A DNA stretch of 64,000 nt from Serpula lacrymans var. lacrymans S7.9 (Eukaryota; Basidiomycota; Agaricomycetes; Boletales; Serpulaceae): the NCBI RefSeq assembly GCF_000218685.1, contig NW_006763300.1:308565-372564 (forward strand), read 5' to 3'. Shown here one piece after another: positions 10,617-21,456 of the stretch (position 1 is its first letter; each line of letters begins with the position of its first letter). The notes beneath the pieces were generated by a model, which made no database searches, was not told where the DNA came from, and worked only from the letters and a program-made list of their open reading frames with translations. The position numbers and the translations under genes are program-made.

Positions 10617-13500
10617 CTACAGCGCTTTGACAAGGGGAGATATGACTTTGACACCCTGTTCCCTGTAAAATTGGACTACCTTTTTGCCAACGGCGGCAAT
10701 ATCTAGCGGTACAGTCTCAGTATATCATCCTGATTCTAAAAACTTTAAAAGAACATACTGGTGCCAGTAATACCAAATTTCTCATAAACTTTCTGGTACG
10801 GTCCGGAAGCGCCCCACGCTGGAAGACCATATTGCTGAGCAGTGAGAACATGTCAGACAATGAAAAACAGCGCATATGTGTTCGGACATACCTCATGGCT
10901 GTACTTTTGCCATCCGGTCGTCTAAACAATTCGAACCAATATAAATGTGGGAGATGCAGACTCATCAAGAAAAGCAACAGACCGAGAGAGCTTCAAGAGA
11001 GAGGATAGGTGCCCCGCTACGAAGTACGCTCAACCTGTACTGTTGATCTTGGCTGTCAAAGACCGACCAACAAGGCATGCTGACAATCCTTGTTTTGATG
11101 CCCTCTGCTTTCAATTTACCTGCAGCTTCAAGTGCAATGCTAACTTCACTACCGCTGCTGACGATTGTGAGATCTTCACCTTCTACCTCATGAAGGACAT
11201 AACCACCGCGTGAAGCCCGCTCAATAGTCGAGCCTTCAAGATTGGGCAGGTTCTGACGAGAGAGAGAGAGAACAGAGGGAGTCTCCTTACTTCGCAAAGC
11301 AACGAGGTAAGAAGCAGAGGTCTCATTACCGTCTGCTGGACGCCAGAAATCCAGATTGGGAATTGCACGCAAATGAACTGCGGTTTCAATGGGCTGATGC
11401 GTAGGCCCGTCTTCTCCAAGACCAATGGAGTCGTGAGTTGCTGTAATAGAAGCTGAGTTATATCGCTAAGGTGGCTGAGCAGTATTGACTCACCAACCCA
11501 GATTACCTGGTGCTTGCTGAGAGCTGACAACCTGACAGCACCGGCTGCATATGATACAAAGTTCTACAAAACATAAGTAGGGAACTCTCAAAGAGCTACT
11601 GAGGGGGCTTACCAAGAATGTAGCTACGAATGGTACGATACCACCGTATGCAGACAGACCGTTGGCGATAGCGCCCATACCGTGTTCTCGAACTCCATAA
11701 CGGATATATGTTCCTGCGTATGTACCTAGGTTTGTGCTTGGATGTTGGAAATCTGTAGAACCCTTGACTTTTGTCAAATTGCTACCAGTCAAATCTGCCG
11801 ATCCTCCGATCAGATCAGGGATTCCGGGCGTAATAACTGACAACACAATTTCCGAGAGTTTGCGGGATGCTTGCGCAGGATCAGATGGTTTGTACACCGG
11901 CAGAGTCTGCTCCCAGCCATCAGGCAACTTGCCTGAAATCCGGCGTGCGAGTTCTGCGTGTTCGTTGGGGTACCGTTTCTCGTAGGCAGAGAGCAAGGAA
12001 ATCCATTCCGACTGGAGCTTAGCACCGCGTAAAGCAGCTACTTTATAGGTGTCATAAGTCTCCTTAGGAATATAGAACGTCTTGTCCGGGGGGAAGCCGG
12101 CCTTCAACTTGAGAGCCTGGATATCATCGGCTTTAAGGGCTAACAAATATAATCGTCAAAGACGTTATGTCAGTCTAGAACGAATGACAAAAACCAAAAG
12201 CTTACGGGATCCATGTACTCCGTGGGTACCTTGCTGTTTTGAACCATACCCTATGGTTGTTCTCAAGCGAATGATGGTCGGCTTGTTCTTTTCGGCACGC
12301 CCTTGGGTAATGGCATCAGATATGCCCGCCAAATCACTGAAAATCATTTTGAATACAAAGACAATACATAAAGTCACGCGCCTCACCTATCACCGTTATC
12401 GACATGAAGTACTTGCCATCCATAGGACAGGAATCTTTGTTCGACATTCTCGGTGAAGGCTACGGCGGTATCTCCATCGATAGAAATATCTGCACAGCGT
12501 CAACCCAAGGCGTGGTTTGTAAAAAAAACAAAGGCATACGGTTATCATCATAAACCTGATGTAGAAGTTGAGGTAATGCTTCTTAAGTCAAGAATACAGA
12601 ATATACGCACCACTATTAAATTTCCCAACTGCAAGTGGCCAGCAAGCGAAGCAGCCTCGCTAGCAACGCCCTCCATGAGACATCCATCGCCAGTGAACAC
12701 TGAAAAACATTCATACAGTCAAGCGCAAGGGATAGGATTGAAACCAGGCCCACCATAGGTGTAATTATTGATCAAGTCAAATCCATCGCGATTATAGACC
12801 GCACCGAGATGTGCCTGTGCCATAGCAAACCCGACACCATTGGCAAAGCCCTGGCCAAGAGGTCCAGTCGTGACCTCGATACCTGTCGGCGGAAATGAAA
12901 ATACGGAAGGATACACTAAGTATGTGAGCCTACCGTCAGTGTGTCCCGCCTCAGGGTGGCCGGGGGTGAGGGAATCTAGTTGTCGGAAAGCCTTCAAATC
13001 GTCCACGGAGAGCTTATACCCTAAAAGATGGAGTAATATGTATTGAAGAACACAACTAAGTATATGCTGAGATTAAGTATCCAAGCAGCGACTTAGCAGG
13101 TATGAAACATACGCATGGCTGAAATTGAATGTTCAGAAGCAGTCTCAGGGATGATAAGAGCTACTTACCCATTAGAGAGCACAAATCGATCGCGATTAAA
13201 CCATTTCGAACTTTTGGGGTTAGCATTAAAAAATCTAGGTAGAGGTTAACAAACCAGCTAATGACCGATAAGGATCGCTGTAGAGAGCACCTACCGAGTG
13301 AAAAGGACGTGGGCTGCTGGAGCCATACCCATGGGTGCCCCTGATACAACGTGTGTTGTTAGTGATCATGAGGGCGATAACCTGATGCGGCTAAGCTTAC
13401 CAGGATGGCCTGAGTTCGCCTTTCCAACAACATCTGCAGCCAAAGTACGGATTGTCGCAATGGACAAGTCGTCTGTGGGTTCTGGGGTAAAGCTGGACAT
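10617..13500 (-). CDS. Transketolase
   Basis: A many-exon minus-strand gene (about a dozen exons). It moves two-carbon units between sugar phosphates in the pentose phosphate pathway with thiamine diphosphate. Starts at ATG 13500 ([20 protein letters not shown]). Seen in order: [60 protein letters not shown], the cofactor motif [18 protein letters not shown], then [21 protein letters not shown] and [19 protein letters not shown]. Exons resolved: 13500-13401, 13340-13295, 13234-13169, 13118-13113, 13055-12934 and on from 12882. The fourth is only six bases (CCATGC) and completes S-N-G-H-A. The C-terminal frame stops TAG at 10619-10617, somewhat earlier than in related proteins. The start lies 222 bp from that of CMC2 on the other strand. 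Confidence 0.94.
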
Positions 13501-13722
13501 GTCTGGGAGGACTGGGGAAAGGAGATGGGCTGGAGAGGAAAAGCGATAATTTAGCCACCGCAGATATCCCGCTTTTATCTAATCAGACTTCTCACGCATC
13601 TTCACGACGACAGTCAAAAATCGTAGGAAATACAGGTCTGCGTTTAATATCTGGTCTGTGCGTGGATAGGCCATTTACCGCCCATTCTCTCATAACGTTG
13701 CTATTTGCCATGTATTTCCCAG

Positions 13723-14066
13723 ATGCACCCGCAGTTGTCCGATAAGCGTATTGGTGAGCTTTTTCTGTCCAGGGTTTCAGCCGGATACTCAGGATCCCGA
13801 GCCAGTCTGCAGGGAGTTCATACAAGCACTTGACGCCTGCCATTCCAACAACTGGGCACGCCTTACTGGTGGTTGTAATCGAGAAAAGGATAGTCTTAAC
13901 CAATGTCTTCGAAAAGAGGTGCGTCCCGTTCACGTCTTTACGCTGAAAATGCCGGTTGAGATGCTATCGTCAGCGGGTTGAGCGTTCTTCTCGCAATCGC
14001 CAGAATGCTAAGGAACAGCGCCTGAGGGTGGAGCAGGCATGGAGAGAGCTTCACGAGGATGAGTAG
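13723..14066 (+). CDS. CMC2: Cx9C cytochrome oxidase biogenesis protein (CMC2-like)
   Basis: Three exons, 13723-13747, 13806-13918 and 13974-14066, give 76 residues starting MHPQLSDKLCREFIQALDAC, the standard start of CMC2 proteins. The twin Cx9C pattern is visible: C-x9-C in the first helix (LCREFIQALDACH) and GGCNREKDSLNQCL in the second. These small proteins are imported by the Mia40 disulfide relay into the intermembrane space and help assemble cytochrome c oxidase. The first intron of 58 nt was chosen because it alone restores the frame and the first cysteine; reading on from the nearer AG sites breaks the motif. Basic-acidic C-terminal helix REQAW-like (RLRVEQAWRELHEDE) is typical. Divergent from transketolase. 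Confidence 0.88.
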
Positions 14067-14299
14067 TGGACAACATTAGCTCTTGTGGCATTACAGTATA
14101 TCAATACGACCACCAATCAATCATTTAACAGCGACTCTACGGGGGTAGCGGTCTCGTCTCTATACTGATTTCAATGCCGGCTCTCCATACATGGGCACTG
14201 TGCATCGACAAAACTCGTGTGTACTGGTGTACATGTCTTCACAACATTCTCAACAAAATGTCAAACCGGCATTACCGGTCCGGCGATGTGGCATGAATA

Positions 14300-15931
14300 A
14301 TGTCCTCGGGCGCGCGACCGAAAGGTGAGTCACTTAAAGCTCTAAACATCTTGACCATATTTTTGCTCAAGCTTTTGCTAAACGAGCCCGTAGACATGGA
14401 AAATACTGCCTCTGTTTGCAATGAGAGGCCTCGCGCCATAGAACTAGCTGATCTATCGTCGCAGGATGTTATTCAACAAGATAGACAGCCAGTATCCCAG
14501 CCATTATCTACCATAAACGTCGTGAATAACGAAGTACCAGACGGTGGTTATGGATGGATCGTTGTATCAGCTTGCAGTCTAATCACGTATGCCTCTTACT
14601 ATTTCAACGCTCTCACTATGTTGTGCTCACCAAAGTTATCAGATTCTTTTTTGTAGGCATAACTCATTCATGGGGTCTCATGCAGGCCAAGTTGGCGCGT
14701 GAAAACCTTGCACCAGATTCAACATTAGCATTCATAGGTTCCACAGCCATCGCCTTCGTCGCCTTCGGTGCCATTGTCAATACTCGCATCATTCGTCTCA
14801 TGGGCACTCGTCATGCGGCTTTTCTAGCATGTTCGTTCATGGGATTTGGGCAAATTCTAAGTGGCTGGGCTACCAGGAGTGTCGGTGGATTATTTGTTAC
14901 CAATGGAATTGTGATGGGCTTCGGCTGTAGCCTATGCTTCATGGTGAGCATTTTAATCCCTGTTCCAAGTTCCTACCAACGTGGAAGGTAGACTTGTGGA
15001 ACACTACCGGCACAATACTTCAGTCGCCGCCGTGGTTTGGCGAACGGGTTGGTATATGCAGGTGGAGGAATTGGTGGCTGTGTATTGAGTATTCTGATGG
15101 AAGTCCTGCTGAATAAAGTAGGCATAGCTTGGACTTTTCGCGTCTTTGGTTTTGTCACTCTTGCCGCGACTTTACCGGCTACCATGCTCTTGAAGGAGCG
15201 ATCTCGCCGGGTAGCTCCAACCATGGATTGGTATGGCTCTCTTTGAAGCAACTAGACATAAGACTTACAGTCTGTTAGGTCTTTCTTCAAGGATCCGAAG
15301 TTCTTGCTATTATTTTTTGGGTCGGGAATTGCCACGTTCCCAATCCTTGTGCCCCCCTTCTTCATTCCTTTATATGCCTCTTCTCTTGGCATATCCAGTG
15401 GTATCAGTTCGGTTCTTCTCGCTGTATTCAATCTTTCCTCAGCTTTTGGACGTGTTGGTTTTGGCGCTCTAGGAGATGTCGTTGGTCCACTAAGTAGCTT
15501 GCTACTGGCGCTTATTGTCAGCGCCCTCAGTATGCTTGTGATTTGGCCTGCATCTACGGCATTGGCCCCATTTGTGGTATTCATAGTGATCAGTGGTGTG
15601 GGCAATGGCGGCTTCTTCTCCACGATGCCATCCGTTGTGGGTCACATCTATGGACAAAGAATGAGCACTGCACTTGCAATGGTTGTATCTGCGTGGGCAG
15701 CAGGATACGTCATGGTATGATTACTACTTTTTCTTTGGGATACCAAGAGCTAACATTTCGTAGGGTGCACCTGTTGCAGGTTACATACTGGAGCGATATG
15801 GGGGGAGCGAAGCTGGACGTGCCGCCTTTCGCCCTGCGATGTATTACGCGGGTTCGATGTCTGTAGGAAGCGCCAGCTTCGTTTTCGGTGTCCGCCATTT
15901 GACCAGCCCCAAGCTTTTTGCATACGCCTGA
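14300..15931 (+). CDS. MFS transporter, fungal monocarboxylate (MCT/MCH) type
   Basis: Six exons, 14300-14324, 14394-14586, 14643-14943, 14992-15230, 15279-15714 and 15764-15931, give 453 residues. The family mark [D/E]G[G]YGW is present as VPDGGYGWIVVSAC at the first membrane helix, followed by about eleven further hydrophobic segments; PAQYFSRRRGLANGLVYAGG is the loop and helix typical of the fungal MCH group. These proteins sit in plasma or vacuolar membranes; yeast members carry riboflavin or have unknown substrates, so the cargo is not known. A start at 14396 (MENTAS) is also possible, without the first short exon. The stop TGA at 15929 follows a short tail after the last helix. Confidence 0.87.
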
Positions 15932-16250
15932 TCATGATATTGACGAGGTCGTAACGAAATTGAGGCCAATACTCAATTTGTTTGAGATTCAAAGGAGACG
16001 ACCGGGCCCCCTACATGTACTAGTAGTCTTATAAAATCCAAGCCAATGTGTATTCCCATCATGAATGTTTCACGGACAGAATAATGGTAGAAGGCACGAT
16101 GAGCTGAGTGGGTCACGGTTTTACTTGGAACGGGCCGAAGTGTGGCTGACAGTGGCAGTTCAAAGTCGAACATTGGGTGAGAGCTCAAACCAAAGGTTCA
16201 GGTCATTGACGCTTGGCCAGACACGCTTTATTCACGCTCATTTTCTTACA
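15932..16250. other. Intergenic, nothing recognised
   Basis: No coding features. The open frame of the next gene runs upstream to 16065, but the ATG at 16251 (MSIVPTPSSRYSHS) has more ordinary composition and was taken as the start. Confidence 0.4.
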
Positions 16251-17471
16251 ATGTCCATCGTTCCAACACCCAGCTCTCGCTATTCTCATTCTTTTGTAAT
16301 GCCTCATGTCTTCGTCTTTCCTCCAGAGGAAGAGCAGTCCGAAAATCCCCCTTGGTGCTACTTCGACGCCAATCATTCCCCTGACCACATCGACTTTGCT
16401 TCCAGCCACAACGCCCGCTTTCTTGACGTCCCCTTCGATGTTGTAGCTGAACATCAGGACCCCACTCAGCAGTTTTACCATTCACCTATCAAGGATTCAG
16501 CTGCAACAGGTCAGATAATCGAAACACATGGCCTTGCTTCGTCAGAGATCAGAAGTGATGTAACGCAGCACAGGGATCCGCTGGATGATTCAGATGTGGT
16601 AGAAGTGGTGAAACTCAGGCGCTCAGGTCGGAGGCTAACTGAGGAGTCAGACCAATATCACCAGGTGAAGGGGCCACGAAATCTGAGGGCCCGTGCTTCA
16701 AAGGCCTTCCAATCCATAAAGAATGCGAGGAAGGGTGCTCGACGAAGATCCAATGCCAAAGAACTGCAGTCGTCGAGTGAAAGCATGCCAGGGTCTTTTG
16801 CGGGTGTGCAGAACTTGAGATGGCATCAGCGGGAGCAGCAGCCACCAGCATCTCCTGCTTCTTTCCTCTCGCGGCGAAACACTCGTTCACTATCTCAGCT
16901 CTTGCAATCGTCGAAAAGGATGAGTACCAAGGCAGACCCTCAGGGCGTTACATCTACTTCTCCTACCCATACCACACAACCGCCTTCATCTGAAACCGAG
17001 TCGTCACTCCCATACCTCAAAGATCGTAACACAGCACCTCCTGCGGGATGCGTCATTGTGTCAGACGGTATAGGTAGCATCTACCAGCAGCCAGTGTCTC
17101 CATGTCCTTCTGTTAAAAAGTCTCGTAGGAGGTTCTCCTTCAGAGAACTTCACCGTCTTTTTCCATCGTCTTCGTCATCTCCTACGGACCGAGTATCTAG
17201 GTTTTCTACTGCGCCCATTACACATCCCGGATATTCTCAAATGCCATCCACATCCTCCTTATCTACTTTCGCAGGACTTTCCGACGATCTAGAGGTACCA
17301 ATGGAGGATAGGGTCTATGATGCCGTCTTCTTCTTAGATTCTGATCTCAACCCGGTCACTCGTGTTCCTGATCGAAAATCAGACCAGTTTTCTCCGGACA
17401 TGCTCCCAACCTCTCATGACTTCAGCTTTGAAATGAGGTTAGATTCACTTCATTTTGATTCTGTCCTTTGA
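16251..17471 (+). CDS. Hypothetical protein, disordered, basic/serine-rich
   Basis: A single open frame of 406 codons, unrecognised. It lacks membrane segments, signal peptide and known motifs. The middle part (about residues 120-250) is rich in Arg, Ser and Lys, with KLRRSGRRLTEES and KSIKNARKGARRRSN-like tracts that could act as nuclear signals; the end is acidic and hydrophobic (VYDAVFFLDSDLNPV). The frame is long for chance and the codon use looks like that of neighbours, but no intron or homolog was found to confirm it. The frame could start at an earlier ATG upstream of 16251. Confidence 0.55.
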   Translation: MSIVPTPSSRYSHSFVMPHVFVFPPEEEQSENPPWCYFDANHSPDHIDFASSHNARFLDVPFDVVAEHQDPTQQFYHSPIKDSAATGQIIETHGLASSEIRSDVTQHRDPLDDSDVVEVVKLRRSGRRLTEESDQYHQVKGPRNLRARASKAFQSIKNARKGARRRSNAKELQSSSESMPGSFAGVQNLRWHQREQQPPASPASFLSRRNTRSLSQLLQSSKRMSTKADPQGVTSTSPTHTTQPPSSETESSLPYLKDRNTAPPAGCVIVSDGIGSIYQQPVSPCPSVKKSRRRFSFRELHRLFPSSSSSPTDRVSRFSTAPITHPGYSQMPSTSSLSTFAGLSDDLEVPMEDRVYDAVFFLDSDLNPVTRVPDRKSDQFSPDMLPTSHDFSFEMRLDSLHFDSVL

Positions 17472-17891
17472 CCCAGAGGATTTTGCTATCTCGACTGATG
17501 GGGCATTTTTGCGAATGCAATAGGTGATCTGGCGTATTCAAAGGCTTCATCTCAATCGTATAATTATGGTCATCTTTGCAGCCCCTCCAAACACTTTACT
17601 TGTTACGAGTAGCTGTTTCGAAGGTTTTGATATTTCTTCATCGAACATTATTATTGAGCTCATGACCATTCATGTATTAACTTTGCCGTCCACATCTTAC
17701 GCATGATATATGAATTATGATGTCTATTCGTTACTCTTACCTCTCGTTTGCAATACCTTTGACTTCAGCTTTCATTGGTGTATCATTGGTGTAGCATTCG
17801 TGCATTACATTCAAACAATAACTACCCACTAAATAACGGAATCGTTGCACATGCGGGTTCAATACTTTTCGGCCAGGACTAATCATAATAA
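17472..17891. other. Intergenic between convergent genes
   Basis: AT-rich with several short open frames of no protein character. Holds the 3' ends of the hypothetical gene and of the GH63 gene. Confidence 0.5.
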
Positions 17892-20800
17892 TCAGCGAAA
17901 GCTGTGAATGGTATTATGGCCCTTACTTAAAGTTACCAGTGACGTCCAGCCCGTGAAAGGATGGCTGGTGAAAGGAGTTAGTCGCGATTAAAACACAAGA
18001 CTTAACCTTACCTCCTTCTCCCTTCTCCAGTGACAGCATCGTACTGCTCCCATACGTATCCAGTCCTCTTGTATTCCTGCATCGAAGATTTTATCAGTGC
18101 ATAATGCATATATACTAGTAAAAGAGGAAGCTGACGCTAAAAACATTGTCTATGACGTTTTTCCTCAGTTCGGTGTAAATGTCTTTAGCATATTCTTTAT
18201 AAGGGCCTTCCTCAGCACCATACACCTGCCATTCATCAAGCATGGTAGCATCGGTTTATCACGGAAAACCATTAGGAAATAGAATAAAATGACACACCTT
18301 GAACAACGAACTTAGGGCCATATAATTCATCTGTATCCATATCGGACCTTTCCAATAGTTTTCGCCGGTCCCGAATGCAGGTTCACTAACAGACAGGCTG
18401 CGAAGACCATATGGTGACCAAAGATGGTCAGGATCACGCAAGAGGTCGAGGACAGCCCTCAGATGCGGCGAGTCGGGGGAGAGCAGAGAAAGAAGGAAAG
18501 GGAAAAGGGAAAGATATCCCTTATGACAAACATGATAAGATTCATCTGAGAATATGGTAGTGAATAAATGAATTATCAGTAGGATTTATGCAGGTTTATA
18601 CCTTGATCGTCGATATTCACGTCGCAATACATTTGCTTTTCCTCACTCCAGTGAAGATCTTTTTGCGCGTCAGGGCGGATAAAAAGGCGAGAGTAAAATA
18701 TATCACCTTCAATATTATCCAGGATTGCTCTCTCTATCTCCAAGAAGCTTAATTGGTCCTCAGTCTCACCAATGAAACCTGATATTTCCCGCATAGTCCT
18801 TGTGAAAAATGCCATCCAGCTTATCAGGTCCAAATGTAGCTCTCCAGCGTGAGGAGGACCTCTTGGATAGTCATCCATGCCGCTTGTTAGGACGTGTTGT
18901 TCCGATCGTCCTCGCCAGCGATACGCCTCGGTGCGAGAACGAGCTTTACGACCGTACTGCTTGATTTGTCCGCGTTGGGTGCGGCGAAACCAATCATAGT
19001 GGCGCTTAAGAGGGTGGTAGATAGACTGCAGGTACGCAACCCCACGATCATACGTCAGGTAGATATTGCCATCCGTGAATGTAGTGGTATCAGTGAGTAT
19101 AGTCTGAGATCCGGGTATATAATTCATGCCAAGGTCCTCATCCGATAACCCAGACGTTTGAGATTTCAATCGGTCGATAAACGCAGTGACTGCCATAGTA
19201 AGAGTCGGAGGGTTGGCAAAAGAGGGGACTTGGGTTTGAAACTGAGCTGGAACCTATTACATGACATGTCAATAAACCTGCAATAAAATTATGTTTGAAC
19301 GTACTTTGCTTCTCGCTTCTTCGCCCAGAATTTGTTCCCTAGCAACCCAGCCATCATTGTCAATCAAGTTGATCCAATCCATGAGCATCTCCAGGCTATG
19401 GGATACTGCAGATTTGTATCTAATCACGTCCATTGATATAATAGCGAACGTACCTGAGATCATTATCCCACTGTCCAATGTGCAGCAAATGAAATCCTTC
19501 ATCCCTGCAGTGACGTTGAGCGGGAAGTTTTCTCAGAAAAACAAATTTACCAATAGAAGCCTCTTGGGAAAAAACTGCGACTAGGTGTTGCAGTCAGTAG
19601 ACCTTGAGGCTCTAATAACTTTGCGTCCTTTTGTGCATCCTCATCGGCGTCGGGCGTGAAATCATCATCCTCGTCCCACTCGTATGCGAAGTTTCGATCG
19701 ATGATAGAGGTTCCGTAGAAATAGCCGATACCACCCAGAAGATTAGATGTTATAGCTTTGCTGAAAGAGCTAAGGGCTCCTGGGTCTGCAGCAAAGTAAG
19801 AGGGCGACGTTGGAAAGATAGCCTCGAAACGTTTATCAAAAGATGCATTCAGAGCGTGCATGCCTTGGTCAAGGATTGACGCTGAATTGGAATAATTAGT
19901 CTGAAAGTAGGGCTAATCACAATTGAATGTAGTTACCATCAAGCATCTGAGCTGCACTTTGGCTTTCGAAGAATACATCAAACTGGAACTCTCCGTCAAA
20001 ACTTTTTTGTACAGCATATAAGTTACTTCCTGTGTAAACCTCATCAGATAACTGTAAAACAAATGAGGGGTCCGGTGCTGTCGATGTCCGATATTTTTGA
20101 ACAATGTCTGCCGCATGATTGACGATATTTTGTAATATCCATTCTGGAACATTTGTCAGAGCCAGCACAGTGACATGATGGCTACATTTCGAACCTTTGG
20201 CCGTCCAAATGTCCCCTCGGTTTAGTCGCAACCCAGCCAAATGAGATTTGCCGATACGCTCTTTGAATGCTTCAGAATGAGGCCCGTTTGTAACTGCATT
20301 GTTTTCAGGACCTAGCCAAAATGTCAATGGATACTTTTCTCGACGAACATACAAGATGCTAACTAACTGTCAACTATCCGAATCGTGAAATCGTCCAAGT
20401 CAGGAGTTGATCCTACAAACTCCACAGGCCCTTCGATGCCCTGGGTATTATATTATTTATCGAGAACAATATTATGCAAAGGTCGTTGCTCACGTTTTCA
20501 TTCTCATCTGTGACCATGTCTATACCACCGAGACCCTCTAGGCCGACGTAGAATATCGTGGAAATTCGGGAAGGAAATTCTTCATTTTGATTCGTGAGAC
20601 CGAAGGGGTGATAGAAAACATGGCCCACACTCACCGGAGTTGATCGGTTTCCCTTTGATTCTTGCAGCCCAACTACCACCATTGTTGCCTCCGGAAATCT
20701 TCAACAGCTCGGTGGTTAATTCGACGTTATTTTGGCTGTCTCTGAGCACCTGTTCGCCACCACGGCGAGGGTCATATGTGGTCCAAGTGTAGCTGTCCAG

Positions 20801-21095
20801 ACCGTCCCCTTGATCACATGCATGTCGAGTTTCTGGCAAGCCAGCAAAGTTAATATATGATAAAATGACCTTTTATTCACAAGAACATACTACTGATAGA
20901 TTGATAATCCTGAGTACCGAACCACATGAGACCAGTCACGAGAGATTGAGGTACCCTAGGCTTGAGGCCAAAGTAGAGGTTTGGGCGATATACACCCCAA
21001 AGCAAGTCTTCGGAGGAGTTGGTTGAGTGCGAGGTTACCACTCTTGCTGGAAGTAGTAGCAGTAACCCCCACAAGTGGGCCTTGGAAAGATACAT
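17892..21095 (-). CDS. Mannosyl-oligosaccharide glucosidase (ER alpha-glucosidase I, GH63)
   Basis: A many-exon minus-strand gene. The enzyme removes the outermost glucose from N-glycans in the ER. Seen in order: a hydrophobic N-terminus (MYLSKAHLWGLLLLLPARVV) as signal peptide or anchor, then LLWGVYRPNLYFGLKPRVPQ and GLMWFGTQ, typical of the GH63 start; YTWTTYDPRRGGEQ; SWAARIKGKP; FYVGLEGLGG; the catalytic-domain pieces WMAFFTRTMREISGF and GTGENYWKGPIWIQMNYMAL; and the C-terminal GYVWEQYDAVTGEG and HPFTGWTSLV, which mark the (alpha/alpha)6 end of the family. The stop is TGA at 17894-17892. The frame extends up to another ATG at 21167, giving 24 more residues; I prefer 21095 because the signal peptide then starts at once. 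Divergent from the myosin gene. Confidence 0.9.
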
Positions 21096-21456
21096 ACACG
21101 GGTACGAGAGAATCAGAAATGAAGAATTGGTGGCAAGGAAGTATGGAATAGATAGGCTATGCAGCAACAGGAATATATGGATACGCGTCTAGCTCGTGGG
21201 GTTCGAATGTCAATATCACAGTAATGTGGTCACCGTAGTAATAGTTGAAGATTTTTTATGAGAAGCCTTGCAAGTTGCACAAGTAGGTGGTCTAGCTGGC
21301 AAGTCATACAGCGTAACGCTTTATTTCGGATTTTTCCGTGGGATACCTTCCCGCTAACAATCTGAACGTTGTCACGGACCTGTCACAGTTCTCATTGGGT
21401 TGGGACGTGCATTAGCTCTCTAGAATAACGCAAACACGACGATCTGACCAGGCCCC
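21096..21456. promoter_or_regulatory. Divergent intergenic region GH63 / myosin V
   Basis: 361 bp between two divergent start codons; must serve both promoters. No motif beyond short AT-rich stretches is claimed. If the GH63 start is at 21167 it shrinks to about 290 bp. Confidence 0.5.

Noticed and set aside
13748..13772. A 25-nt intron in CMC2
   Set aside because: Too short to be spliced; the 58-nt intron 13748-13805 restores the frame and the first cysteine.
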